Shown: positions 8,082 to 17,756, counted from the first letter of the stretch. The stretch is DNA of 64,000 nucleotides from Allomuricauda ruestringensis DSM 13258 (GCF_000224085.1 NC_015945.1:2305501-2369500); one strand, 5' to 3'. Numbers and translations are program-made. The notes: generated by a model from the letters alone, not told the origin.

Positions 8082-10712
8082 ATGGAAATTCCATCAAAAT
8101 ATGACCCCAAAAGGGTTGAAGAACACTGGTATGCTTACTGGTCGGAGCACAATTATTTTAGCTCCAAACCAGACGAAAGGGAGCCGTATACCATAGTAAT
8201 ACCCCCGCCAAACGTTACTGGTGTGCTTCACATGGGCCACATGCTCAATAATACCATTCAAGATGTTCTTATCCGAAGGGCACGACTCTTAGGTAAAAAT
8301 GCCTGTTGGGTACCGGGAATGGACCATGCCTCTATCGCTACCGAGGCCAAGGTGGTTGCCAAACTTAAAGCTGATGGTATTGACAAATCAAAATTGTCCC
8401 GCGATGAATTTCTAAAACATGCATGGGATTGGACCAACGAGTACGGAGGGGTAATCCTTCAACAATTAAAAAAATTGGGCTGCTCCTGCGATTGGGGCCG
8501 AACCAAGTTTACTATGGATGACGATATGTCAGCCTCGGTAATCAAGGTTTTTGTTGATTTATATAATAAAGGCTTGATTTACAGGGGGTATCGAATGGTG
8601 AATTGGGATCCTGAAGCGAAGACCACGCTTTCTGATGAGGAGGTAATCTATGAAGAACGACAAGGTAACCTGTATTATTTATCCTATGCCATTGAAGGTT
8701 CGGACGAAAAAGTGATCATTGCCACGACCCGTCCAGAGACTATTTTGGGCGATACCGCTATTTGTATCAATCCAAACGATGAAAGATACCGTCATCTTAA
8801 AGGTAAAAAGGCCATTGTACCTATTTGTGATAGGGTGATTCCCATTATTGAAGATGAATATGTGGACGTTGAATTTGGTACGGGATGCTTAAAAGTAACT
8901 CCTGCACATGACGAGAACGATAAAAATCTTGGGGAAAAGCATAATCTAGATGTAGTTGATATTTTTAATGAGGATGCCACCCTGAATTCTTTTGGCCTTC
9001 ACTACGAAGGCAAGGACCGTTTTGTGGTGCGTAAAGAAATTTCCAAGGAATTGGAAGAAAAAGGGTATCTGGTGAAAACCGAACAGCATACCAACAAAGT
9101 GGGTACATCCGAAAGGACCAAAGCCGTAATCGAGCCAAGACTTTCGGACCAATGGTTCCTGAAAATGGAAAACATGGCCAAACCTGCTCTTGAAGGCGTT
9201 TTGAAGACCAAGGACGTAAAATTGTACCCCTCCAAGTTTGAAAACACCTATCGCCATTGGATGGAGAACATCCGGGATTGGAACATTTCCCGTCAATTAT
9301 GGTGGGGACAGCAAATTCCTGCTTATTATTATGGGGATGGAAAAGAGGATTTTGTGGTTGCAGAAACCCCCGAAGAAGCACTTAAACTGGCACAGGAAAA
9401 AACTTCGGACCTCGGACTTCGGACTTCGGACTTAACACAAGATCCTGACGTATTGGATACTTGGTTTTCTTCGTGGTTGTGGCCCATAAGTGTTTTCGGT
9501 GGAATTTTAGAGCCAGATAACAAAGAGGTAAATTATTACTACCCAACCAGCGATTTAGTTACGGGACCCGATATTTTGTTCTTCTGGGTAGCCCGTATGA
9601 TCATGGCCGGATATGAATATCGGGGGGAAAGACCTTTTGAAAATGTATATCTCACAGGTTTGGTTCGTGACAAACAGCGCCGAAAAATGTCAAAATCCTT
9701 GGGTAACTCACCCGATGCCCTAAAATTGATTGAAGATTTTGGCGCTGACGGTGTTCGTGTAGGACTTTTATTGAGTTCTGCAGCAGGAAACGATTTGTTG
9801 TTCGACGAAGCCCTTTGCCAGCAAGGAGCCAACTTTGCCAATAAAATTTGGAACGCGTTCCGATTGGTAAGGGGATGGGAAGTCGCGAATATTCCGCAGC
9901 CCGAAGCCGCACAAAAGGGAGTTGAGTGGTACAAGGCAAAGTTCAATCAAACTTTGGTGGAAATTGAAGACCATTTTTCCAAATACCGTATTTCCGATGC
10001 CTTGATGGCTACCTACAAATTGGTGTGGGACGATTTTTGCTCTTGGTTGCTGGAAATTGTAAAGCCAGAGTATCAAAAACCAATCGATAAAGCAACCTAC
10101 AACGAAGTGCTTGGTCTTTTCGAAGAAAACTTGAAATTGTTACACCCATTTATGCCTTTCTTAACGGAAGAAGTTTGGCAGCACATTGACGAGCGTACTC
10201 CTGAAGATGCATTGATCGTGGCCCAATGGCCAAAAGCGAAAGAAGTGAATTCAGCCCTAATTGCCGAGTTTGAATTTGCTTCCGAGGTAATTTCAGGGGT
10301 TAGAACCATCAGAAAAGAGAAAAACATTCCTCAAAAAGATGCTTTAGAACTCTTTATGTTGAATGGTGAGAAAGTAGGCAATCAGATGGATGCCATCATT
10401 CTTAAACTAGGAAATCTGTCAAAAATGGAGGCAGTGGATGCCAGTTTGGAAGGAGCTTTGACTTTTAGGGTAAAGAGTAACGAGTATTTTATTCCAATAA
10501 GTGGCGCCATTGATGTTGAAGCGGAAATTGCCAAGATTACGGAGGAGCTCAATTATACCAAAGGATTTTTAAAATCTGTGGAAAAGAAGTTGAGCAATGA
10601 GCGTTTTGTGAACAACGCCCCTGAAAAAGTGGTGGCCATGGAACGCAAAAAAGCTGCCGATGCCGAAGCCAAAATTGAGACTTTGGAAAAGAGTTTGGCC
10701 AGTTTAAAATAA
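8082..10712 (+). CDS. valS: valine--tRNA ligase
   Basis: Class I aminoacyl-tRNA synthetase charging tRNA-Val. The 876-residue protein has the HIGH-type motif HMGH (50-53), the editing (CP1) domain with ATTRPET and [25 protein letters not shown] before the catalytic core's second half, KMSKS (535-539), the anticodon-binding domain and a C-terminal coiled-coil arm (about 815-876). An in-frame run of a 7-base tandem repeat (9402-9433) encodes [11 protein letters not shown] just before [10 protein letters not shown]; see the findings. ATG at 8082. A hairpin terminator follows the gene. Confidence 0.97.
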   Translation: MEIPSKYDPKRVEEHWYAYWSEHNYFSSKPDEREPYTIVIPPPNVTGVLHMGHMLNNTIQDVLIRRARLLGKNACWVPGMDHASIATEAKVVAKLKADGIDKSKLSRDEFLKHAWDWTNEYGGVILQQLKKLGCSCDWGRTKFTMDDDMSASVIKVFVDLYNKGLIYRGYRMVNWDPEAKTTLSDEEVIYEERQGNLYYLSYAIEGSDEKVIIATTRPETILGDTAICINPNDERYRHLKGKKAIVPICDRVIPIIEDEYVDVEFGTGCLKVTPAHDENDKNLGEKHNLDVVDIFNEDATLNSFGLHYEGKDRFVVRKEISKELEEKGYLVKTEQHTNKVGTSERTKAVIEPRLSDQWFLKMENMAKPALEGVLKTKDVKLYPSKFENTYRHWMENIRDWNISRQLWWGQQIPAYYYGDGKEDFVVAETPEEALKLAQEKTSDLGLRTSDLTQDPDVLDTWFSSWLWPISVFGGILEPDNKEVNYYYPTSDLVTGPDILFFWVARMIMAGYEYRGERPFENVYLTGLVRDKQRRKMSKSLGNSPDALKLIEDFGADGVRVGLLLSSAAGNDLLFDEALCQQGANFANKIWNAFRLVRGWEVANIPQPEAAQKGVEWYKAKFNQTLVEIEDHFSKYRISDALMATYKLVWDDFCSWLLEIVKPEYQKPIDKATYNEVLGLFEENLKLLHPFMPFLTEEVWQHIDERTPEDALIVAQWPKAKEVNSALIAEFEFASEVISGVRTIRKEKNIPQKDALELFMLNGEKVGNQMDAIILKLGNLSKMEAVDASLEGALTFRVKSNEYFIPISGAIDVEAEIAKITEELNYTKGFLKSVEKKLSNERFVNNAPEKVVAMERKKAADAEAKIETLEKSLASLK
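9402..9433 (+). repeat. heptanucleotide tandem repeat inside valS
   Basis: Four copies plus four bases of ACTTCGG (one copy is ACCTCGG) lie in frame at codons 441-451 of valS. The unit is 7 bases, so each copy shifts frame, and three copies make seven codons. The encoded [11 protein letters not shown] is low-complexity and lies in a surface linker before the conserved DVLDTWFSS motif. Confidence 0.85.
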
Positions 10713-10740
10713 CCTTTGGTTATAAATTGATATGATTTTG

Positions 10741-10764
10741 AAAAGGGAAGCCAGCTTCCCTTTT
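10741..10764 (+). terminator. valS intrinsic terminator
   Basis: AAAAGGGAAG and CTTCCCTTTT pair as a 10-bp stem with a CCAG loop, followed by CTCATTATTTTT, 29 bases after the valS stop. Confidence 0.8.
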
Positions 10765-10816
10765 CTCATTATTTTTCTTACTTTGGAAAAGATTAGAACC
10801 AACAACACAATTACCA

Positions 10817-12205
10817 ATGAAAAACCTCAATAGAAGAAGTTTTATCCAAAAAACCTCATTGACCGCGGCGGCAATTTCCATAGCCCCAACTTATTTAAAA
10901 GCCAATTCGGATAGACCACTTTCATCAACATACATGGGTGGATTTGCCGCACCTAAACTGGAAAAGGTGCGTGCAGCATTTATCGGAGTAGGAGCACGGG
11001 GAGGAACCCACGCCAAGTTTTTTGCTGCTCTGGAAGGCACCGAAGTCGTCGCCATCTGTGATTTATACGAGGATTTGGTAAAAGAAAAGACCCAGTGGGT
11101 AAAAGAGGCCAGTGGGCCAGACCGACATCAGAATATGGCCCAATACTGGGGTGATGAGGACAAGTGGCGTACCATGCTCAAAGAAGTAAAGCCCGATGTG
11201 GTGTTTATTGCCACGAACTGGGTAAATCACGCACCTATGGCCATTGGAGCCATGGAAAATGGAGCACACGCATTCGTTGAGGTTCCAATCGCTACCACCA
11301 TTCAAGATATGTGGGATATTGTGGATGCCAGTGAACGTACTCAAAAACATTGCATGATGCTGGAAAATGTTAATTACAGCCGTGATGAGTTGATGTTCCT
11401 CAATATGTGCAGGCAAGGTGTGGTTGGTGAAATTTTGCACGGCGAAGCAGCCTACATTCACGAACTGCGTTGGCAAATGGAAGAGCAGGAGCGGGGCACG
11501 GGTTCTTGGAGGACGCCCCACTATGCCAAACGGAATGGAAACTTGTACCCGACCCACGGTTTGGGTCCTGTTGCCCAATATATGAGCTTGGCGAGACAAG
11601 AAGATACCTTTGGCAGTTTGGTTTCTTTCTCTACGCCCGCAAGAGGACGCGAGCTGTATGCAGAAAAAAATTATCCAGCCGATCATAAATGGAACAAACT
11701 CGATTTTAAAGGAGGAGATTTGAATACGTCCATAATTAAAACCTCCCTTGGGAAAACCATTATGGTGCAATGGGACGAGACCAGCCCAAGGCCCTATTCC
11801 CGATTGAACTTGGTGCAGGGAACCAAAGGTGCGTTGGCAGGATTTCCGACCCGCGTAGCGCTGGAAGGTGGCGTGGAAGGGCTCACCAAGGACCATCACT
11901 CTTGGGTACAAGGAGAACAATTGGAAAAATTATACGAAAAATACGACCACCCACTCTACAAAAGATTGAACGAAGCAGCCAAAGGAAGTGGACACGGCGG
12001 AATGGACGGCATTATGGTATATCGAATTGTGGAATGCCTGCAACAAGGACTTCCGTTGGACCAAAATGTGTACGAAGGATGTTTGTGGAGTGCCGTTTCT
12101 CCTTTAAGCGAGCGTTCAGTGGCAAGTGGGGGAGCACCGCAACCCTTTCCAGATTTTACCAGAGGCAACTGGAAAGAAACAGCGCCTTTGGAGATTATAA
12201 GCTAA
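10817..12205 (+). CDS. Gfo/Idh/MocA-family protein, glycoside hydrolase 109-like, Tat-exported
   Basis: The 462-residue protein starts with a twin-arginine signal (NRRSFIQKTSLTAAAISIAP), then an NAD-binding Rossmann domain (AAFIGVGARGGTHAKFF, about 50-170) and a Gfo/Idh/MocA C-terminal domain. Its sequence follows the GH109 alpha-N-acetylgalactosaminidase group in GxGxRG, MMLENVNYSRDE, GNLYPTHGLGP, RPYSRLNLVQGTKG, HGGMD and SPLSERS. GH109 enzymes cleave glycosides by an NAD+-dependent oxidation/elimination route with tightly bound cofactor, which fits Tat export of the folded protein. It is followed after 14 bases by a GHMP kinase and a nucleotidyltransferase, suggesting sugar release and salvage. 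Substrate is inferred only. Confidence 0.82.
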   Translation: MKNLNRRSFIQKTSLTAAAISIAPTYLKANSDRPLSSTYMGGFAAPKLEKVRAAFIGVGARGGTHAKFFAALEGTEVVAICDLYEDLVKEKTQWVKEASGPDRHQNMAQYWGDEDKWRTMLKEVKPDVVFIATNWVNHAPMAIGAMENGAHAFVEVPIATTIQDMWDIVDASERTQKHCMMLENVNYSRDELMFLNMCRQGVVGEILHGEAAYIHELRWQMEEQERGTGSWRTPHYAKRNGNLYPTHGLGPVAQYMSLARQEDTFGSLVSFSTPARGRELYAEKNYPADHKWNKLDFKGGDLNTSIIKTSLGKTIMVQWDETSPRPYSRLNLVQGTKGALAGFPTRVALEGGVEGLTKDHHSWVQGEQLEKLYEKYDHPLYKRLNEAAKGSGHGGMDGIMVYRIVECLQQGLPLDQNVYEGCLWSAVSPLSERSVASGGAPQPFPDFTRGNWKETAPLEIIS

Positions 12206-12219
12206 GTAGACCAAGATTA

Positions 12220-13272
12220 ATGATTGAAATAAAAGTCCCGGCCCGAATCTGTTTTTACGGAGACCATCAAGATTATTTGGGATTGCCCGTCATTGCAGGT
12301 ACCATTGACCGCTTCATCAATTTAAAGGCGAACCCGAATTCTGATAGGAAATACCTTTTGAAGTTGTTGGATTTAAAGGACGAGTTGTCCATTTCTTTGG
12401 ATGATGGTTTGAAACAAGTGCAAGCCGATGATTACTTCAGGTCGGTAATGGTAGTTTTAAAAGAGCAAGGTTTCCAACTTGACCAAGGTTACGACATCGA
12501 AATTTCAGGAAACATTCCCGTGAATGCAGGATTATCCAGTTCTTCGGCCTTGGTAGTGGCCTGGATCCGTTTTTTGGTGGCGACACAGGGGAAATCGGAA
12601 GATATCAGTGATTATCAAATTGGGAGATGGGCGTATGAGGCCGAAGTGTTGTTTTTTGATCAACCCGGAGGTTTGATGGATCAGTACACCATCGCACAAA
12701 AAGGACTTATTTATATCGACACCCAAAGTGGGGAAAGCACACGTTTGAATGCTGATTTGGGCAAACTGTTGGTTGCTGAATCGGGCGTTCCAAAAAAAAC
12801 CTTGGAAGTGCTCAAAAATGCACGAGTGTACGCACAAGAAGCGGTGGATGCCGTTAAAAAGGTACATCCTGAATTTGTTTTGGAAGAATCATGTTTGAGT
12901 GATTATGAAAAATACATCGACTTGGTGCCAGAGGAGTTTCAGGGGTATTGGTATGCCACGATTTACAACTATCACATCACTTTGGAAGCAAAAAAAGAGC
13001 TGTTGAAGCCAAACCCAAATATTTCAGCTTTGGGAGATTTAATGAACCAGCACCAAATCATTCTTCAAAATCAAATCAAGAATACACCATCGGAAATGGT
13101 GGAAATGATGGATGTTGCCCGTGAGATGGGTGCATTGGGAACAAAAATAATCGGTTCGGGAGGTGGAGGTTGTATGGTGGCCATGGTAACTGATGCTGTC
13201 GAGGAACAGGTAAAACAGGCGTTTTTGGACAAAGGCGCCAAAGCGGTGTATGCTGTAGAATTAACAAGTTAA
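12220..13272 (+). CDS. GHMP-family sugar kinase (galactokinase-like)
   Basis: From the ATG at 12220 the 350-residue product has the three GHMP motifs: PARICFYGDHQDYLG (like the galactokinase signature GEHTDYN), the ATP loop PVNAGLSSSSALVVAW (about residues 98-113) and the C-terminal IGSGGGGCMVAM. The family phosphorylates sugars, often at C1. The reading frame is open far upstream inside the preceding gene but that stretch is not protein-like, so the ATG after the previous stop is the start. It overlaps the downstream nucleotidyltransferase by one base (TAATG). A sugar-1-kinase followed by a pyrophosphorylase would give an NDP-sugar; the sugar itself is not identifiable. Confidence 0.85.
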   Translation: MIEIKVPARICFYGDHQDYLGLPVIAGTIDRFINLKANPNSDRKYLLKLLDLKDELSISLDDGLKQVQADDYFRSVMVVLKEQGFQLDQGYDIEISGNIPVNAGLSSSSALVVAWIRFLVATQGKSEDISDYQIGRWAYEAEVLFFDQPGGLMDQYTIAQKGLIYIDTQSGESTRLNADLGKLLVAESGVPKKTLEVLKNARVYAQEAVDAVKKVHPEFVLEESCLSDYEKYIDLVPEEFQGYWYATIYNYHITLEAKKELLKPNPNISALGDLMNQHQIILQNQIKNTPSEMVEMMDVAREMGALGTKIIGSGGGGCMVAMVTDAVEEQVKQAFLDKGAKAVYAVELTS

Positions 13273-14111
13273 TGCAAATGGAGAATACAAGTTTGATCAT
13301 TATGGTGGGAGGGGAGTCTTCCCGAATGAAGCGGAGTTTAAAAACTAAGGAGGGCCAAAAAGGGATCATGGACAATATCCCCCATAAAAGTTTGATTCCC
13401 GTAGGGAAAAATGGAAGGCCCTTCTTGTACTACTTGGTACAGAATGCCGTGGAAGCAGGTTACGCCAAACTGTATTTGATCACTAGTCCCGAGAACCAAG
13501 CATTTCAAAGTTTGATTGATAATAAGGATCTTCCTGTCGGGTTGGAAGTGTTTTTGGCAGTGCAAAGTGTGCCCGAGGGAAGAAAAAAACCATTGGGTAC
13601 CGCCGATGCCCTTCAACAATGTTTGGACCAATACCCAGAGTTGAAACAGACCATTTTTACCGTTTGCAATGGGGATAACCTATACTCTGTGGGTGCTTTA
13701 AAAGATTTGAGACAAGACAGAACAGCACCACATGCCTTGATCAGTTATGGCAGTTCAGGCTTTGACTATACCGAAGAGCGCATTGCCAAATTTGCCGTGA
13801 TGGACATTTCTTCGGATGGATTTCTACAGCAGATCATTGAAAAACCAAATGTATGGGATGTGCCCAAATATAAAGATGCCTCAGGCGAGCTTCGGGTGAG
13901 CATGAACATTTTTAGTTTTTCCGGAGAAACCATATATCCGTATTTAAAAAATTGCCCTGTAGACCCTGTCCGAGATGAAAAGGAACTCCCCAAAGCAGTA
14001 GCTATTTTGGTTGGCGAACAACCACGGAGCGTACTTTGTATACCCCGCTCCGAACACATTCCAGATTTAACGGATGCCAATGATATTCAATTATTTAAAA
14101 ATTTAGAGTAA
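13272..14111 (+). CDS. sugar nucleotidyltransferase (NTP transferase fold)
   Basis: The 279-residue protein begins with the GT-A-like nucleotide-binding signature LIIMVGGESSRM, then HKSLIPV with the conserved Lys, and CNGDNLYSVGAL carrying the metal-binding Asp. This is the fold of glucose-1-phosphate thymidylyltransferase and UDP/GDP-sugar pyrophosphorylases. The sequence does not match a named subfamily well. Start ATG at 13272 overlaps the kinase stop (TAATG); an ATG at 13278 is also possible. By position it probably activates the sugar-1-phosphate made by the upstream GHMP kinase. Confidence 0.8.
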   Translation: MQMENTSLIIMVGGESSRMKRSLKTKEGQKGIMDNIPHKSLIPVGKNGRPFLYYLVQNAVEAGYAKLYLITSPENQAFQSLIDNKDLPVGLEVFLAVQSVPEGRKKPLGTADALQQCLDQYPELKQTIFTVCNGDNLYSVGALKDLRQDRTAPHALISYGSSGFDYTEERIAKFAVMDISSDGFLQQIIEKPNVWDVPKYKDASGELRVSMNIFSFSGETIYPYLKNCPVDPVRDEKELPKAVAILVGEQPRSVLCIPRSEHIPDLTDANDIQLFKNLE

Positions 14112-14163
14112 CTTAAAGGCATATAATCCCATTCTTGCATCGAGCAAAGTTTAATTTTTGGAA

Positions 14164-15432
14164 ATGGAATCGTATGCAACGGCATTGTTATATGCTACAC
14201 CATTTTTTATTGGCCTAGTACTTTTTGAGATACTTTACGGCCGATTTGTAAAAGATCAGAAACACAATCTCATGGATACCGTGAGTAGCCTTAGCTCGGG
14301 TTTGACCAATGTGGTGAAAGATTCTTTGGGGCTTGTGCTCATTCTGGTCAGTTATCCTTTTTTATTGGAGCATTTGGCGCTTATTGAAATTAAGGCAACT
14401 TGGTTGGTTTGGGTGGTGGCCTTTATTGCTTTGGACTTTGCGGGCTACTGGAATCACAGGTTAAGCCATCATATCAACTTTTTTTGGAACCAACATGTGA
14501 TTCATCACAGTAGCGAGGAATTTAATTTAGCGTGTGCGCTTCGGCAGCCTATTTCCAATTTGTTGGGCTATTATGCGCTATTATTGGTTCCGGCCGCTCT
14601 TTTGGGTGTTCCCCACCAAGTTATTGCTGTACTGGCACCTATTCATCTTTTTGCTCAGTTTTGGTATCATACCCAGTATATTGGAAAAATGGGCTTTTTG
14701 GAATACGTGATTGTTACTCCCTCGCAACATCGGGTGCATCATGCCATCAATAAAGAGTACATTGATAAAAACCTCGGACAGATTTTTTGTGTTTGGGACC
14801 GAATGTTCGGGACTTTTCAAGAGGAATTGGATGAGGTTCCACCGCAATACGGAGTGCTGAAACCCGCCAACACATGGAATCCCATCATTATTAACTTTCA
14901 ACATTTATGGCGATTGACCCAAGATGCATGGCGAACCAAAAACTATTGGGATAAGTTACGAATCTGGTTTATGCCTACGGGTTGGCGGCCACAGGATGTA
15001 AAAGAGAAATATCCTGTTGCCATTATTGAGAATGTATATAATTTCAGGAAGTATAAACCTCAAGCATCCTCTTCCCTTAAAGGATATTCACTCTTTCAAC
15101 TGGCCATTACCACCATTTTGATGCTTTTTATGTTCTACAACTACTCAGATATTGGTTTTGAGGGACTCTTGTTGTTCGGTGCGTTTATTTTTGTGGGTAT
15201 TTATGGATACACTACCTTGATGGATCGTAAAAATTATGCAGTTTGGATTGAAGTGATTCGAGGAGTAGGGGGATTGGTCTTGATTTATTTTACTAGGGAC
15301 TGGTTCGGAATCAATGCGTATCTTTCCATGGGAAGCTATTTTGTGGCTTTTTATTTTTTGATCACCATTTTTGGAGGTATCTACTTTACCTACTTTGAGA
15401 AGTCGTTTATTGCTACAGATTTGGCTTCTTAG
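14164..15432 (+). CDS. membrane fatty-acid hydroxylase family, alkylglycerol monooxygenase-like
   Basis: The 422-residue integral membrane protein has the eight-histidine di-iron pattern of the sterol desaturase/fatty acid hydroxylase superfamily: HRLSHHINFFW, HVIHHSSEEFN and HRVHHAINKEYIDKN. The HHSSEEFN box and the extra C-terminal membrane helices (about 310-415) are more like alkylglycerol monooxygenase (TMEM195/AGMO) than sterol C-4 or C-5 enzymes. It would oxidise a lipid substrate with O2 at the inner membrane; AGMO-type ether-lipid cleavage is an inference. Start ATG at 14164. It lies 52 bases after the nucleotidyltransferase, and its stop overlaps the convergent ACBP gene. Confidence 0.82.
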   Translation: MESYATALLYATPFFIGLVLFEILYGRFVKDQKHNLMDTVSSLSSGLTNVVKDSLGLVLILVSYPFLLEHLALIEIKATWLVWVVAFIALDFAGYWNHRLSHHINFFWNQHVIHHSSEEFNLACALRQPISNLLGYYALLLVPAALLGVPHQVIAVLAPIHLFAQFWYHTQYIGKMGFLEYVIVTPSQHRVHHAINKEYIDKNLGQIFCVWDRMFGTFQEELDEVPPQYGVLKPANTWNPIIINFQHLWRLTQDAWRTKNYWDKLRIWFMPTGWRPQDVKEKYPVAIIENVYNFRKYKPQASSSLKGYSLFQLAITTILMLFMFYNYSDIGFEGLLLFGAFIFVGIYGYTTLMDRKNYAVWIEVIRGVGGLVLIYFTRDWFGINAYLSMGSYFVAFYFLITIFGGIYFTYFEKSFIATDLAS

Positions 15433-15692
15433 AGTATTTTTAGTTCTTTCTCCACTAGTTCCACATATTTTTCCATGGCCTCCTCTACACTGATTCTTTT
15501 GGCTTGAAACAGCGCGTTGGCCTTAAATGCATTAATGAGTGGGGTTCTGCTCCCTGGATTGTCGAAATTTTTGTTCGCTATCTTAAAATAGGCGTACAGT
15601 TTTAATAACAGGTCCGCTGGTAGTGGGTCTGTGTAGTCGTTAACAAAGTCAACGGCATCGTTGAACCTTTTATGTAGCTCTTTGTCAATCAT
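15429..15692 (-). CDS. acyl-CoA-binding protein
   Basis: An 87-residue four-helix protein with the ACBP hallmarks: L..KLYAYFKIAN (the KLYxxYKQA motif), a central conserved turn (NPGSRTPLINAFKANALF) and a final helix ending EKELKIL. It binds and carries long-chain acyl-CoA in the cytosol. Its start overlaps the psd gene by 8 bases, so it belongs to the cdsA-psd phospholipid unit and probably buffers acyl-CoA for lipid synthesis. ACBP is uncommon in bacteria overall but recurrent in Bacteroidota. The stop overlaps the convergent hydroxylase stop by 3 bases. Confidence 0.88.
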   Translation of the reverse strand: MIDKELHKRFNDAVDFVNDYTDPLPADLLLKLYAYFKIANKNFDNPGSRTPLINAFKANALFQAKRISVEEAMEKYVELVEKELKIL

Positions 15693-16350
15693 CCAAAGGT
15701 CTTACGGAAGCAATACAGGTACGTGCCCCAACTACTTTTTGGTTTAGTTTAACAGTGATGTCACAATCAAGGGGCAATAAAAGGTCAACCCGAGAACCAA
15801 ATTTTATAAAACCTGAATCTTCCCCTTGGGTTACTTGTTCGCCTTCTTCGGCATAGTTTACAATTCTACGTGCCATGGCACCGGCAATCTGCCTGTATCC
15901 TATTTCGCCAAATTTAGGGGTGTGCAGTATTATGGTGGTACGTTCGTTATCGGTACTGGATTTTGGGTGCCAGGCCACCAAATATTTTCCAGGGTGGTAT
16001 TTGGAATAGGTCACCGTGCCACTGGCAGGGTATCGGGTTACATGTACATTGGTTGGCGACATAAATATGGATACCTGTTTTCTTCTTTCTTTGAAGTATT
16101 CGGGTTCATCAACTTCTTCGATAACAACGACCTTACCATCAACGGGGGCCAGGATTTCATCAAAATTGGGGGAGACCAATCTTTTCGGGTTTCTAAAAAA
16201 CTGCAGAATTGCAATCAAAAGAAACAATGCGGCTATTTGAACGGCAAAACGAATCCATTCCACATCAATATAATACTGTGCGACCAATACGGCAGCTACC
16301 ACTAGAAAAAAAGTGGTGATAATAATTTTTTGCCCCTCTTTATGAAACAT
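15685..16350 (-). CDS. psd: phosphatidylserine decarboxylase proenzyme
   Basis: Converts phosphatidylserine to phosphatidylethanolamine, the main zwitterionic lipid. The 221-residue protein is the short, Psd-family form: two N-terminal hydrophobic segments (about 8-27 and 31-47), APVDGKVVVIEE, HVTRYPASGTV, WHPKSSTDNERT, and the self-cleavage site near FIKFGSRVDLLLP where Gly-Ser is cut to form the pyruvoyl group. Overlaps cdsA by 11 bases and the ACBP gene by 8, so translation of all three is coupled. pssA is not in the window. Confidence 0.94.
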   Translation of the reverse strand: MFHKEGQKIIITTFFLVVAAVLVAQYYIDVEWIRFAVQIAALFLLIAILQFFRNPKRLVSPNFDEILAPVDGKVVVIEEVDEPEYFKERRKQVSIFMSPTNVHVTRYPASGTVTYSKYHPGKYLVAWHPKSSTDNERTTIILHTPKFGEIGYRQIAGAMARRIVNYAEEGEQVTQGEDSGFIKFGSRVDLLLPLDCDITVKLNQKVVGARTCIASVRPLDD

Positions 16351-17143
16351 AGGAGAATATATTTAAAATCAAATAAGCAAAAGGCGCAGCGAACACCAAG
16401 CTATCCAGTCGATCCCAAATTCCGCCATGCCCGGGTAAAATAGCTCCGCTATCCTTTACCCCGGCCATTCGTTTGAATTTTGATTCCAATAAATCGCCCA
16501 AACTCCCTGCGACCACTATTAAACAGGCCATTGCCATCCACTCTGTTACAGAAAGCTTTGTTTCGTACCAGGATAAAAAGTAAGCGGCCACCAGTGCAAA
16601 AATAAGACCTCCTACAGAACCTTCAATAGTTTTTTTGGGTGAAACTGCAGGAAATAATTTTGAGCGGCCCAAAGTTCTTCCGACCAAATAGGCAAATGTG
16701 TCGTTTACCCATATTAAAATAAAGATGCCCATGATCAAAAATTGTGCAAACTCATCATGTTTATATGGTATCATGGTCAAAAAAATACATCCGCCCCCGA
16801 TGTAAAAAAGGCCGATGGTAAATTTTTGAAGGTTATTGAATTTTCTCGGTTTTTTCGAAAACAGGAACATTAACAGTGCTAGGTCCACTGCTATGGTGCA
16901 AAGCATCAACAAGTTTACCGCTGTGCTATCGTTGGTCAAGTAGATAAAAACCCACCAAAGTGCCAAATATGCTGCAAACATATAATACCCCTTAAGGCGA
17001 ACTATACGCTTATATTCATAGAGGCAGGCCAAACCAAATGCCATAAAAAGAAAGTCGAAAGCGTCCGAACTTAAAAATACCGCGCCTAGCAGAAGTACCA
17101 CATAAATCACCCCTGTTATGGAGCGTCTTAAAATTTCTCTCAT
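16340..17143 (-). CDS. cdsA: phosphatidate cytidylyltransferase
   Basis: CDP-diacylglycerol synthase: makes CDP-DAG from phosphatidate and CTP at the inner membrane, feeding PS/PE and PG synthesis. The 267-residue protein has seven or eight hydrophobic helices and the signature near the C-terminus, SLGDLLESKFKRMAGVKDSG then LPGHGGIWDRLDSL. It lies 4 bases after a LUD-domain gene and overlaps psd, placing two successive phospholipid steps in one transcript. ATG at 17143. Confidence 0.96.
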   Translation of the reverse strand: MREILRRSITGVIYVVLLLGAVFLSSDAFDFLFMAFGLACLYEYKRIVRLKGYYMFAAYLALWWVFIYLTNDSTAVNLLMLCTIAVDLALLMFLFSKKPRKFNNLQKFTIGLFYIGGGCIFLTMIPYKHDEFAQFLIMGIFILIWVNDTFAYLVGRTLGRSKLFPAVSPKKTIEGSVGGLIFALVAAYFLSWYETKLSVTEWMAMACLIVVAGSLGDLLESKFKRMAGVKDSGAILPGHGGIWDRLDSLVFAAPFAYLILNIFSYVS

Positions 17144-17147
17144 GTAT

Positions 17148-17756
17148 TTAGAAATCTTCTAGGAGTAAAAGATATACATTTTTTGAGGCACTTCCGTAGG
17201 AAAGAAAGTCATCTTTGTTTTCCTCGGTAGCTTGAAAGTGCTTTAATGTGGTAATATTATTGGGAATATTATTTTGATAACGTTCTTTAATTATTTTAAG
17301 TGCTTCGCTTATGGAATCCACCAATTGACTGGTAGTGGCGAACACCACCAAATTGGAAGGGAGTTCATTTAATTTTTTTTCCTTGATTTGATTGGAGCAT
17401 ACCAAAATGGAACCATTGTGCGCAACAAGGTGTTCACAGGTGGTGAAGAAAATCTCACTTTCGTTACGGTTGTTCGTGAAATCTATATTTTCTGAAGCAA
17501 AACGGGTTTCCAATCTTGGATCCATAGAATAGAAAAGATGGTTTTGCCAATCGTTTTCGGAAACAATATTTTTGAGAGCTTCGGAGATTTCGGCAAAGTC
17601 TTCACAGTAAATAAATTTTCCTCCATTTTTTTTAAAGTAGATGGTAAATTTCTCATCTACGGGAATTTTTAAATCGGGCATGTGGTCGCCACGGGTTTCC
17701 GCAGTTTCCTTGGAAACCTTTTTTCCTCCTCCGAATAGTTTTTTAAAAACTCCCAT
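17148..17756 (-). CDS. LUD-domain protein (LutC/YkgG-like)
   Basis: A 202-residue protein with a basic N-terminal tail (GVFKKLFGGGKKVSK) and a LUD domain (about 30-200): DFTNNRNESEIFFTTCEHLVAH, NGSILVCSNQ, and LVVFATTSQLVDSISEAL are recognisable. LUD proteins include LutB/LutC of lactate oxidation, but here no lutA/lutB partner is present and the gene sits between ftsH and cdsA, so lactate use is unlikely to be its main job. It is tightly packed (4 bases to cdsA). Function is unknown. Confidence 0.75.
   Translation of the reverse strand: MGVFKKLFGGGKKVSKETAETRGDHMPDLKIPVDEKFTIYFKKNGGKFIYCEDFAEISEALKNIVSENDWQNHLFYSMDPRLETRFASENIDFTNNRNESEIFFTTCEHLVAHNGSILVCSNQIKEKKLNELPSNLVVFATTSQLVDSISEALKIIKERYQNNIPNNITTLKHFQATEENKDDFLSYGSASKNVYLLLLEDF

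Noticed and set aside
11770..12219. Upstream extension of the GHMP kinase reading frame (to 11770), giving a 500-residue protein
   Set aside because: The extra 150 residues overlap the GH109-like gene in another frame, are rich in Arg and Gly and do not look like a GHMP N-terminus. The ATG at 12220 starts directly at the conserved motif.
17148..17756. Lactate utilisation operon (lutABC)
   Set aside because: Only one LUD gene is present, and its neighbours are ftsH and cdsA. No iron-sulfur LutA or LutB is near.
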